A stretch of 42,832 nt of DNA, taken from Candidatus Neomicrothrix parvicella RN1 (GTDB lineage: Bacteria; Actinomycetota; Acidimicrobiia; Acidimicrobiales; VFJN01). The notes under the pieces were generated by a model, which saw only the letters and a list, made by a program, of their open reading frames with translations, was not told the origin of the DNA and made no database searches. Position 1 is the stretch's first letter, and each line of letters opens with the position of its first letter. Location: the NCBI GenBank assembly GCA_945898515.1, contig CAMDIH010000013.1:1-42832 (forward strand). The letters are read 5' to 3'. Below, piece by piece: positions 12,953-19,990 of the stretch. The position numbers and the translations under genes were made by a program.

Positions 12953-13968
12953 CAGCCCGTCACCCCCACCGATGATTCCGAGTCCGTTACCGACACGTCG
13001 GAGTGCTCCCCATCGGGGGCCTCCTCGGGAACGCCGGGGTCGAGGATCTTATCGACGCCCTGCCCGAGCAGGAGATACAGCACCGCCATGCGCGTGGCGA
13101 CACCGTTGCGTACCTGATCGACGATCTTCGAGCGGGGAAGATCGGCCACTTCCGCGCTGATTTCCACCCCACGGTTCACCGGCCCAGGGTGCATGATGAG
13201 CGCATCGTCGCGCATGGTGTCCACTCTGCGCAGGGTGAGGCCGTAGAGGCTGGTGTATTCCCGTAGGGACGGAACCAGGTTCTCAGTCATTCGCTCCTGC
13301 TGCATGCGCAGAATCCCCACCACATCGAGACTGGGGAGCACGGCGTCGAGGTCGTGACTCACCGTGACGGGCCATCCGGCCAGGGACGGCGGCAGCAAGG
13401 TGGGGGGTGCCACCAGGGTGACCTGCGCACCCAGTGCGGTGTAGGCCAGCACATCGGACCGGGCCACACGGCTGTGCTTCACGTCGCCGACGATGCCGAT
13501 GTGCATCCCCTCCAGCGAGCCCCGTTCCGATCGGATGGTGTAACTGTCCAGCAGGGCCTGCGTGGGGTGTTCGTGCCATCCGTCGCCCGCATTGATGATG
13601 TGCACCCGATCCTCGAGCCACCGGGCGATCTGCCAGGGCACCCCGGCGGAGCCATGCCGCACCACGATGGCATCCACCCCCATCGCCTCGATGGTGAGCA
13701 CCGTGTCGCGCAGCGACTCCCCCTTCTTGACCGACGAGGACGACACGCTGAAGGTCATCGTGTCCGCCGAGAGACGTTTGGCGGCCTGCTCAAAACTGAG
13801 CCGGGTACGCGTGGAGTCTTCGTAGAACAGCCACACGACGTTTTTGCCCCGCAAGGCCGGCACTTTCGGGATGGACCGCCGAGAGACCTCCACGAAGGTG
13901 TCGGTGAGTTGGTGGAGCTGCTCGATGTCGGCGCGATTCAAATCGGCGATGGACAACAGGTGCGTCAC
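12952..13968 (-). CDS. pyrB: aspartate carbamoyltransferase catalytic subunit
   Basis: PyrB condenses carbamoyl phosphate and aspartate. The 338-residue protein has the carbamoyl phosphate site FYEDSTRTRLSFE, the loop SSVKKGESLRDT, the HPTQALLD motif and the late HPGPVNRGVEI loop. The start is GTG and overlaps the pyrR stop by four bases. After the expected end of the domain (NGVATRMAVLYLLL) comes a tail of about 35 residues rich in Asp, Glu and Ser (VPEEAPDGEHSDVSVTDSES). Many homologues lack it, and its role is unknown. No regulatory subunit pyrI is present, as is usual for PyrR-controlled operons. Confidence 0.97.
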   Translation of the reverse strand: MTHLLSIADLNRADIEQLHQLTDTFVEVSRRSIPKVPALRGKNVVWLFYEDSTRTRLSFEQAAKRLSADTMTFSVSSSSVKKGESLRDTVLTIEAMGVDAIVVRHGSAGVPWQIARWLEDRVHIINAGDGWHEHPTQALLDSYTIRSERGSLEGMHIGIVGDVKHSRVARSDVLAYTALGAQVTLVAPPTLLPPSLAGWPVTVSHDLDAVLPSLDVVGILRMQQERMTENLVPSLREYTSLYGLTLRRVDTMRDDALIMHPGPVNRGVEISAEVADLPRSKIVDQVRNGVATRMAVLYLLLGQGVDKILDPGVPEEAPDGEHSDVSVTDSESSVGVTG

Positions 13969-14534
13969 GGCTTCACCACCTCTCCGAGATCAACACCCGT
14001 GGGGCTCACGTTCACAACCTCGTCGCGCCGGGTGGGGAGATTCTTTCCGACGTAGTCCGGTCGGATGGGCAACTCGCGATGACCTCGATCCACCATCACG
14101 GCCAACTGCACCGATCGTGGCCGCCCGTAGGCATTGAGAGCATCGAGGGCCGCTCGAATGGTGCGGCCGGTGTAGAGCACGTCGTCCACCAGCACCACGA
14201 TGGCCCCGTTGAGGTCCATGGGAATGTCGGTGACGGCCTCGGGGAGTACCGGGCGAATCCCGATGTCATCGCGAAACAGGGCCACATCGAGGGTGCCAAC
14301 CGGGGGGGTGCGCCCGCCGATCTCGGCCAGGGCCTCGGCAAAGGCTTCCGCTAGGCCCACTCCGCCGGTCTGGAGGCCCACCAGAACCACGCCGTCGAGG
14401 CCGTGATTGTGCTCGATGATCTCATGGGCCATGCGCCAGACCGCTCGCCGCACGTCTTCGGCGTCCATCACCTGGCTCCGGGCAATAAAAACGCCCCCAA
14501 AGGGGGGCGTGGAGCGTCGTTCACGTTCGGCCAT
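13965..14534 (-). CDS. pyrR: PyrR, UMP-responsive RNA-binding regulator of the pyr operon
   Basis: PyrR binds pyr mRNA when UMP is high, and many homologues also have uracil phosphoribosyltransferase activity. It has the PRPP motif VVLVDDVLYTGRTIRAALD and the C-terminal LAVMVDRGHRELPIRPDYVGKNLPT. I chose the ATG at 14534, giving 189 residues. AAAGGA lies nine bases upstream, and homologues have residues before the MDAEDVRR helix. A GTG at 14567 is also in frame but lies inside the PyrR-binding loop. A third candidate is the ATG at 14468, preceded by GGAG. If it were used, the terminator at 14484-14510 would lie in an untranslated leader rather than in the coding sequence. The first 22 residues are not conserved in PyrR proteins I know, and their codons form that terminator. 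The stop overlaps pyrB by four bases. Confidence 0.94.
   Translation of the reverse strand: MAERERRSTPPFGGVFIARSQVMDAEDVRRAVWRMAHEIIEHNHGLDGVVLVGLQTGGVGLAEAFAEALAEIGGRTPPVGTLDVALFRDDIGIRPVLPEAVTDIPMDLNGAIVVLVDDVLYTGRTIRAALDALNAYGRPRSVQLAVMVDRGHRELPIRPDYVGKNLPTRRDEVVNVSPTGVDLGEVVKP
14484..14510 (-). terminator. intrinsic terminator-like hairpin inside the start of pyrR
   Basis: Read on the pyrR sense strand, the sequence forms a perfect 8-bp stem, ACGCCCCC paired with GGGGGCGU. The loop is CUUU, and a U tract (UUUUAUU) follows at once. This is a textbook intrinsic terminator, rare in such GC-rich DNA. It lies about nine codons into the pyrR frame started at 14534. It would form only when ribosomes do not cover it, so it could act as an attenuator of the pyr operon. 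Confidence 0.65.
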
Positions 14535-14558
14535 CAGCCGGTTTCCTTTCTGCCGTCC

Positions 14559-14574
14559 GGGCCTCACGGGACCC
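14559..14574 (-). promoter_or_regulatory. PyrR-binding loop in the pyr leader
   Basis: The mRNA reads GGGUCCCGUGAGGCCC. It fits the PyrR consensus ARUCCNGNGAGGYU at every conserved position except the first and last, which here form a G-C pair. The UCCCGUGAGG core is what I recall from the Bacillus loops. It ends about 14 bases before the AAAGGA Shine-Dalgarno sequence of pyrR. UMP-bound PyrR here would hinder translation initiation, as reported for Mycobacterium smegmatis. Confidence 0.75.
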
Positions 14575-14592
14575 GCTTAACGTCAGAACGGA

Positions 14593-14598
14593 ATGATA
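14593..14598 (-). promoter_or_regulatory. -10 element of the pyr operon promoter
   Basis: In the 132-base gap between the nusB stop and the pyrR ATG, the minus strand has TATCAT. Initiation about seven bases downstream would put the whole PyrR loop in the transcript. No good -35 match is visible, which is common for actinobacterial promoters. Confidence 0.45.
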
Positions 14599-14666
14599 GC
14601 ACCGAAGCCCGCCCCCTCACCATGACGAGCGGATTCCGGCGCGTCCGCAGCCGCTCGGGCCGCCGC

Positions 14667-15068
14667 TTAGCCCGGGCGCACCTGCGTGGCGATCTTGGCG
14701 AGCAGGCCATTCACAAACCGACCGCTGTCGTCGGTGGAAAACCGGGTGGCCAACTCCACCACTTCGTTGAGCACCACCGCAGTGGGCACATCGGGACGGG
14801 TGAGGAGTTCAGCTGTGCCCATGCGCAGGGCGGCTCGATCGAGGGCCGGCATGCGCGACAGCGTCCACCCTTTAGAAAAGGCACTCATGAGGCCGTCGAT
14901 CTGCTCTTGGTGTTCGTCCACCGCTCGCACGAGACCATCAGCGAACTCGTCGGCGGGGACCGGCAGGCGATCAAGCAGTTCGGTGCCGGTGCACCCTTTG
15001 GTTTCGGCCTCATAGAGCAGAGCCAGGGCCCGCTCACGCGCCCGGCGCCGCTCGTCGGCCAGCGACAT
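14667..15068 (-). CDS. nusB: transcription antitermination factor NusB
   Basis: NusB binds boxA RNA together with NusE and supports rRNA antitermination. The 133-residue all-helical protein shows the family pattern RRRARERALALLYEAE at the start, and later MPALDRAALRMGTAELL and VPTAVVLNEVVELATRFS, ending in FVNGLLAKIA. The ATG overlaps the efp stop by one base (TGATG), so the two are translationally coupled. It is followed by the gap holding the pyr promoter and leader. Confidence 0.96.
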   Translation of the reverse strand: MSLADERRRARERALALLYEAETKGCTGTELLDRLPVPADEFADGLVRAVDEHQEQIDGLMSAFSKGWTLSRMPALDRAALRMGTAELLTRPDVPTAVVLNEVVELATRFSTDDSGRFVNGLLAKIATQVRPG

Positions 15069-15631
15069 CAGGCTCGGGTGAGGTACTCGCCGGAGCGAGT
15101 ATCTACTTTGATGCGATCGCCCGGGTTCACGAACAACGGCACCTGGAGCACGAGGCCGGTTTCGAGCGTGGCGGGCTTGCGGGCCCCAGAGACGCGGTCG
15201 CCCTGTACCCCTGGCTCCGTGTTGGCCACGTTGAGTTCCACCGACGCCGGCAGATCCGACCCCACGATCTCATCGCCGTACATCTGAAGCACCACGGTGG
15301 AGCCGTCCACGATGTAGTTGGCGGCATGGGCCAGCGAGGTAGGCATCACGTTGAGTTGCTCGTAATTTTCGTTGTCCATGAACACGTAGTCTTCGCCGTC
15401 GCGGTAGAGGTATTGCATCTCCCGCTTGTCGATTATGGCTTGCTCGAGTTTCTCATCGGCCCGGAAGGTGCGGTCCATCTGGGCACCGTTGCGCATGTTG
15501 CGCAGCGTTGTTCGCACAAAGGCGCCGCCCTTGCCGGGTTTCACGTGTTGGAAGTCCACGACCTGAAACAGACCGTCGGACAAGTTGAGAGACATCCCAC
15601 GCTTCAGATCGTTGGTGGAGACAGCAGACAT
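15068..15631 (-). CDS. efp: translation elongation factor P
   Basis: EF-P binds the ribosome E site and relieves stalling at polyproline. The 187-residue protein has all three beta-barrel domains: the KOW-like N-terminal domain (NDLKRGMSLNLSDG), the middle domain, and the C-terminal signature PGDRIKVDTRSGEYLTRA. The loop that reaches the peptidyl-transferase centre reads VKPGKGGAFVRT, so the tip lysine is present. Most actinobacterial EF-Ps I know have the palindromic PGKGP loop, which works without lysine modification. Here the second Pro is Gly. A GAGG lies ten bases before the ATG. The M24 peptidase gene ends 18 bases upstream. Confidence 0.97.
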   Translation of the reverse strand: MSAVSTNDLKRGMSLNLSDGLFQVVDFQHVKPGKGGAFVRTTLRNMRNGAQMDRTFRADEKLEQAIIDKREMQYLYRDGEDYVFMDNENYEQLNVMPTSLAHAANYIVDGSTVVLQMYGDEIVGSDLPASVELNVANTEPGVQGDRVSGARKPATLETGLVLQVPLFVNPGDRIKVDTRSGEYLTRA

Positions 15632-15649
15632 TTCGTTGGGACCTCGGCT

Positions 15650-16750
15650 CTAGGACTTGGGGGCACGCGTGAGGGTACGACACCCGGATTCGGTGACCAC
15701 AACGGTGTCCTCGATGCGCACCCCACCATGACCGGGGAGGTACACGCCCGGTTCGACGGTGACGACGTGGCCAGCCAGCAGCGTAGCAGCGTCAGTTGCG
15801 GCCACCCTGGGTGCCTCATGGATGTCCAGACCCACCCCGTGGCCGGTTCCGTGCACAAACGCCTCGGCCCAGCCCGCCGCCGCGATCACCTCACGGCAGG
15901 CCGTATCCACCGCCGCGGTGCTCACGCCTGCCGCTACCGCGGCCACTCCGGCGGCCTGCGCCTCACCCACCACCGTCAGCATCCGACGCTGGGTGGCATC
16001 GAGAGCGGCCGATCCGCCCACGGCAATGGTTCGAGTCATATCTGAGTGGTAGCCGTCGATCATCGCCCCGAAGTCGATCACCACCAGATCGCCGCGTTCG
16101 ATCACCCGGTCCGACGGCATGTGGTGGGGCCGCGACCCAAGCGGGCCGGATGCCACGATCGTGTCGAAACTCACGGCGTCAGCCCCGCCCGTCCGCATGG
16201 CGGCGTCGAGTTCGAGGGCGAACACCGCCTCAGTGGGCCGATGCTCCAAGCCAGGGGCCACGGTCGCGAGCGCCGCATCAGCAATGGCACAGGCAGCTTC
16301 GATGCGCGCCACCTCGCCGCGGTCCTTCACGGCCCGAAGGGCCTCCACCAGCCCGGAGGAGGGAACCAGCGTGGTCGAGGGGAACACGTCGCGGGCATAA
16401 CGCCCTTGTTCGGCCCAACTCACGTGCTCCGCCTCGATGCCGAGATTCCGCACCCCCTCGGCGTGGTCGCTCAGGGCCTCCCGGATCGCCGATGGGCTAC
16501 GGCCGATGATCACCTCGGCCATCACCCCGGTGGCGTATAACTCTCCTCTCGCCTGTTCGTCATAACGGCCGTCGGTGATCAGACTCACCGACGTGGGCCC
16601 CACCCAGAGGTAGCCCGAGGAACCAGTGAACCCGGTGAGGTAACGGATGTTGATCAGGTGAGTCACGAGCAGGGCATCACAACCCGCCGAGTCCAAGCAG
16701 GCCTGTAGGCCCCGAACTCGGCTCGGCACTTCCATGGGGGGGACGATCAC
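15650..16750 (-). CDS. pepP: M24 family Xaa-Pro peptidase
   Basis: This cytosolic metallopeptidase of 366 residues probably cleaves X-Pro bonds. An N-terminal creatinase-like domain (GCDALLVTHLINIRYLTGF) is followed by the pita-bread catalytic domain. The five metal ligands are visible: two Asp in VIDFGAMIDGYHSDMTRT, His in HGTGHGVGLDIHE, Glu in VTVEPGVY and Glu in GVRIEDTVV. The GTG start overlaps the aroQ stop by four bases; an ATG five codons on is an alternative. The call is firm for M24; whether it is an aminopeptidase or a dipeptidase cannot be decided. In mycobacteria the homologue here is called pepQ. Confidence 0.92.
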   Translation of the reverse strand: MIVPPMEVPSRVRGLQACLDSAGCDALLVTHLINIRYLTGFTGSSGYLWVGPTSVSLITDGRYDEQARGELYATGVMAEVIIGRSPSAIREALSDHAEGVRNLGIEAEHVSWAEQGRYARDVFPSTTLVPSSGLVEALRAVKDRGEVARIEAACAIADAALATVAPGLEHRPTEAVFALELDAAMRTGGADAVSFDTIVASGPLGSRPHHMPSDRVIERGDLVVIDFGAMIDGYHSDMTRTIAVGGSAALDATQRRMLTVVGEAQAAGVAAVAAGVSTAAVDTACREVIAAAGWAEAFVHGTGHGVGLDIHEAPRVAATDAATLLAGHVVTVEPGVYLPGHGGVRIEDTVVVTESGCRTLTRAPKS

Positions 16751-17184
16751 GCCAGCAGCCGGGCCACCGCCGCCAGCGCCATGGGGTAACCGTGGCCACC
16801 CAGGCCCGCAATCACCGCCGTGGCCACCGGGGCGATCACCGAAGTGGTGCGCCAGTCTTCGCGAGCAGCCGGATTCGAGAGGTGGAGTTCCACGATGGGG
16901 CCCTCGAAGGAAGCCAGGGCATCTTGCAACGATCGGCCGTAATGGGTGAGGGCCCCTGCGTTCACCACAATCGCCGCGCAGCGACCACGAGCGGCGTGTA
17001 CGGCGTCCACGAGGTCGCCTTCGTGGTTGGATTGCTGATGCTCCAGGGTGAGGTCGTGGGCCTCAGCCACCGCCTGAGCGGCCGCCACGTGATCAGCCAG
17101 GGTGGCCGTTCCGTAGATCTCCGGTTCGCGCTCCCCCAACAGGTTCAGGTTGGGGCCACTCAAGAGCAACACGATCATGGACAT
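16747..17184 (-). CDS. aroQ: 3-dehydroquinate dehydratase, type II
   Basis: AroQ converts 3-dehydroquinate to 3-dehydroshikimate. The 145-residue protein has the type II signature SGPNLNLLGEREPEIYG (including the lid Arg and the catalytic Tyr), QSNHEGDLVD, and the catalytic His in VELHLSNP. Two family segments differ from the usual form: NPGAYTHTS is NAGALTHYG here, and the REEFRHHS region is REDWRTTS. The essential residues remain. The ATG overlaps the aroB stop by one base and the end overlaps the M24 peptidase gene by four. Confidence 0.94.
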   Translation of the reverse strand: MSMIVLLLSGPNLNLLGEREPEIYGTATLADHVAAAQAVAEAHDLTLEHQQSNHEGDLVDAVHAARGRCAAIVVNAGALTHYGRSLQDALASFEGPIVELHLSNPAAREDWRTTSVIAPVATAVIAGLGGHGYPMALAAVARLLA

Positions 17185-18194
17185 CAGATTTCCTCCAGGG
17201 CAGCGCGGGCGTCGGATTCAGCGACGTCGGAAACCACCTCGACGCCTTCGGGTCCATCGAGCACGAAGGTCAGTCCGTGCAGAGCCTTCTTGTCATGGCG
17301 CATCAACTCGATGAGCCGGTCCGGCGCCACCCCAGGGGGTAGCGCCGAGTCCAGTTCGTAGGCCGCCAACACCCGGTGGTGCTCGTCCACACGAGCATCG
17401 TCGATCCGCCCGAGACGACGAGCCAGCTCGGCGGCGTAGGCCAGCCCCACCGCCACCGCCTCACCGTGGCGAAGGGCGTGGCCTGTTTCGATCTCGAGGG
17501 CGTGAGCCAGGGTGTGCCCGTAGTTGAGGATGGCCCGGCCTCGGAGGGCGTGGGGATCCTCGTGTTCGTCGCCGGCCACCACGTTGGCTTTGATTTGCAC
17601 CGCCGCGGCGATGCGTTCGGGCAGATCAAGGGCCAGCAGATCCACGTCGGCCAGGAAGTGGTATTTGGCCAACTCCCCGCGACCCGACCGCACCTCTCGG
17701 TCGGGCAACGTGGCAAGGACATCGGTGTCGCAGAGCACCGCGCAGGGCTGCCAGAACGCTCCGACGAGGTTCTTGCCCTCCGGAAGGTTCACCCCGGTCT
17801 TGCCGCCGATCGCTGCGTCCACCATGCCCAGCAGGGTGGTGGGCACATGCACCACGGCCACTCCCCGGTGGTAACTAGCGGCAGCAAACCCGGCCACATC
17901 GGTCACCAGGCCACCCCCCACGGCCACCACCGCATCGGCACGGGTGAGGCCCCAGGCGGCCCATTGACGACACAACATCTCCACGGTCGCCAAGGTCTTG
18001 TGGGCCTCACCATCAGGGATGTCGGTCTGGCGTTGTTCGCAGCCAGCGTGCACGGTGATGCCGATGCCGGCTTGGCTGACCACCGCCACACGCCCCACTC
18101 CCTCGGGCAGTACGGCGGCGAGGTCGTGACGGGCACCCGGCCCGATCCGCACGGGGTAGGTGCGCTCGGCCACCGCCACCGGCACGATGATCAC
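17184..18194 (-). CDS. aroB: 3-dehydroquinate synthase
   Basis: AroB cyclises DAHP to 3-dehydroquinate in the shikimate pathway, using NAD and a metal ion. The 336-residue protein has the NAD-binding segment AVGGGLVTDVAGFAAA, the PTTLLGMVDAAIGGKTGVN stretch, and metal ligands in GRGELAKY, LNYGHTLAHALE and LRHGEAVAVG. The GTG start overlaps the aroK stop by four bases, and the stop overlaps the aroQ ATG by one. The whole aroC-K-B-Q block is thus translationally coupled. Confidence 0.97.
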   Translation of the reverse strand: MIIVPVAVAERTYPVRIGPGARHDLAAVLPEGVGRVAVVSQAGIGITVHAGCEQRQTDIPDGEAHKTLATVEMLCRQWAAWGLTRADAVVAVGGGLVTDVAGFAAASYHRGVAVVHVPTTLLGMVDAAIGGKTGVNLPEGKNLVGAFWQPCAVLCDTDVLATLPDREVRSGRGELAKYHFLADVDLLALDLPERIAAAVQIKANVVAGDEHEDPHALRGRAILNYGHTLAHALEIETGHALRHGEAVAVGLAYAAELARRLGRIDDARVDEHHRVLAAYELDSALPPGVAPDRLIELMRHDKKALHGLTFVLDGPEGVEVVSDVAESDARAALEEI

Positions 18195-18748
18195 ACCCTC
18201 ACCGCCTGCTCGTGGGCCAATACCAACGCTGCGATGCTCTCGGCCATGGCCTGCTTAGGTTTGAGGCTGGAGCTATGAAACGGTTCGATGGGCACGGTGA
18301 TGTCGGCCACCTCGGCGTAGAGCGGCGCGCGCGTGGCGTGCAATCGCGTGAGTACCTCTGCTGGTGGCTCCGCCCCGTGGAGCAGCGGTCGGTGGACCTT
18401 GCGCTCCACTCGGCTGGCGAGAAAGGCCGGGGTGGCATCCAGGAAAACCACGGTGATCTCCCGGCGCCGCATTCGGGCGCGGTTGTCCGATCGCAACACG
18501 AGACCGCCGCCGCTGGCGATCACACAGGGCTCGTGGTGTTCGAGTAGTTCTTCGAAGGTGTCGGCTTCGAGATCCCGAAAGGCATCCTCGCCATCACGTT
18601 CGAAGATCTCGGCGATAGTTCGGTCGGAGATCTCCTGGAGAGCGGCGTCGGCATCCACGAAATGGCGGTCGAGGGTGCCGGCCACCCGGCGCCCGATCGT
18701 CGTCTTACCGGAGCCCATGAGACCCACCAGCACCACGTGACGGATCAT
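18191..18748 (-). CDS. aroK: shikimate kinase
   Basis: AroK phosphorylates shikimate at O3. The ATG at 18748 lies four bases after the aroC stop and gives 185 residues starting MIRHVVLVG. An ATG ten codons upstream inside aroC is possible but adds non-conserved residues. Features are the P-loop GLMGSGKTTIG, the shikimate-binding Asp and Arg (FVDADAALQE, AFRDLEADTF), the glycine triad IASGGGLVL, and the lid arginine in KVHRPLL. The end overlaps aroB by four bases. Confidence 0.96.
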   Translation of the reverse strand: MIRHVVLVGLMGSGKTTIGRRVAGTLDRHFVDADAALQEISDRTIAEIFERDGEDAFRDLEADTFEELLEHHEPCVIASGGGLVLRSDNRARMRRREITVVFLDATPAFLASRVERKVHRPLLHGAEPPAEVLTRLHATRAPLYAEVADITVPIEPFHSSSLKPKQAMAESIAALVLAHEQAVRV

Positions 18749-18752
18749 CGAC

Positions 18753-19925
18753 TCAGCCGAGCGACGCGACGAACGCATCGCGGTTGCGTCGTAGTTCGGC
18801 CATGGAGTCGCCGCCGAACTTCCGGGTGGCTTCGTCGGCGAGCACGAGCGCCATCATGGTCTCGGCCACCACCCCCATGGCGGGTACCGCCGTCACATCG
18901 GTGCGCTCCTTGAACGACACCGTCTCGGCTTTGGTGGCGGTATCGACGCTCTTGAGCGTGGGCCGGTTGAGGGTGGCCAGAGGTTTCATGGCGGCGCGGG
19001 CCACGATCACTTCACCGGTGGAGATACCCCCTTCGGTGCCCCCGGCCAACGACGAGTCTCGCTGGTAGGAGGCCGTGGTGGTATTCCAGCTGATGGGATC
19101 GTGGGCGTCGCTCCCGCGCCGACCAGCCACCTCGAAACCATCGCCGATCTCCACCCCTTTCACGGCCTGAATCGACATGAGAGCCTGGGCGAGCAGGGCA
19201 TCGAGCTTTCGGTCCCAGTGCACATGACTTCCGAGGCCCACCGGCACGCCGTAGGCCAGTACTTCCACGATGCCCCCGAGGCTGTCGCCGTCCTTGGCCG
19301 CCTGTTTGATCTGCGTCACCATCTCCTCTGCCGCCGTCGGATCGAAACAACGAACGGGCGACGCATCCACCCGGGACAGATCGCCGGGCCTAGGCCGGGC
19401 GGCCATCGGCGAACGGGCACCGCCCATTTGGATGACGTGGCTCAGAATCTCCACACCAAGATCGGCCAAGAGCGCCTTGGCGATCGTGCCCGCCGCCACC
19501 CGCGCCGCGGTTTCGCGAGCCGAGGCCCGTTCGAGGACATCGCGCGCATCAGCCAGGCCGTACTTTTGCATCCCGGCGAGGTCGGCATGGCCGGGGCGGA
19601 CCTGGGTAAGGGGAGCCCGCGTGGGGCCGTCCTCGGCTCGCACCGACATCTCGCGTTGCCACTTCTCCGGATCGCGGTCCCACTCGCTGTTGGCCACCTC
19701 GATGGCCACCGGCGATCCCAGCGTGATGCCGTGCCGCACTCCACCGACAATGGTCACCTCGTCTTGTTCGAACTTCATTCGGGGGCCGCGCCCGTACCCC
19801 AAGCGTCGACGGCCCAATTCGGTTTGTACCTGCTCGGTGGCCAGGGCCAAGCCTGCGGGCAGGCCCTCCACGATCACCACCAGGGCTCGCCCGTGGGATT
19901 CACCGGCGGTCAGATACCGAAGCAT
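18753..19925 (-). CDS. aroC: chorismate synthase
   Basis: AroC makes chorismate from EPSP, using reduced FMN. The 390-residue protein has family signatures GESHGRALVVIVEGLPAG, RLGYGRGPRMK, RPGHADLAGMQKYG and RASARETAARVAAG, ending with MALVLADEATRKFGGDS. It leads the leftward aroC-aroK-aroB-aroQ run. No Shine-Dalgarno sequence precedes the ATG; instead TAACCT lies six bases upstream, suggesting a leaderless message starting here. The rightward lipoprotein gene diverges from it across a 65-base gap. Confidence 0.97.
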   Translation of the reverse strand: MLRYLTAGESHGRALVVIVEGLPAGLALATEQVQTELGRRRLGYGRGPRMKFEQDEVTIVGGVRHGITLGSPVAIEVANSEWDRDPEKWQREMSVRAEDGPTRAPLTQVRPGHADLAGMQKYGLADARDVLERASARETAARVAAGTIAKALLADLGVEILSHVIQMGGARSPMAARPRPGDLSRVDASPVRCFDPTAAEEMVTQIKQAAKDGDSLGGIVEVLAYGVPVGLGSHVHWDRKLDALLAQALMSIQAVKGVEIGDGFEVAGRRGSDAHDPISWNTTTASYQRDSSLAGGTEGGISTGEVIVARAAMKPLATLNRPTLKSVDTATKAETVSFKERTDVTAVPAMGVVAETMMALVLADEATRKFGGDSMAELRRNRDAFVASLG

Positions 19926-19931
19926 GGCTGG

Positions 19932-19937
19932 AGGTTA
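19932..19937 (-). promoter_or_regulatory. leaderless -10 element before aroC
   Basis: TAACCT on the minus strand ends six bases before the aroC ATG, and no Shine-Dalgarno sequence is present. It shares the 65-base divergent gap with an equivalent element for the rightward gene. Confidence 0.5.
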
Positions 19938-19976
19938 CCGGCCGGCCGCGCTGGTACTGGCACCGATTCCCGGCGG

Positions 19977-19982
19977 TAGGTT
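19977..19982 (+). promoter_or_regulatory. leaderless -10 element before the lipoprotein gene
   Basis: TAGGTT ends eight bases before the ATG at 19991. The bases between (TCTCCTCC) are pyrimidine-only, so no ribosome binding site exists, which points to leaderless translation. Confidence 0.45.
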
Positions 19983-19990
19983 TCTCCTCC

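Noticed and set aside
14535-14567. GTG at 14567 as the pyrR start
   Set aside because: The codon is the GUG inside the PyrR-binding loop and has no Shine-Dalgarno sequence, while ATG at 14534 has AAAGGA.
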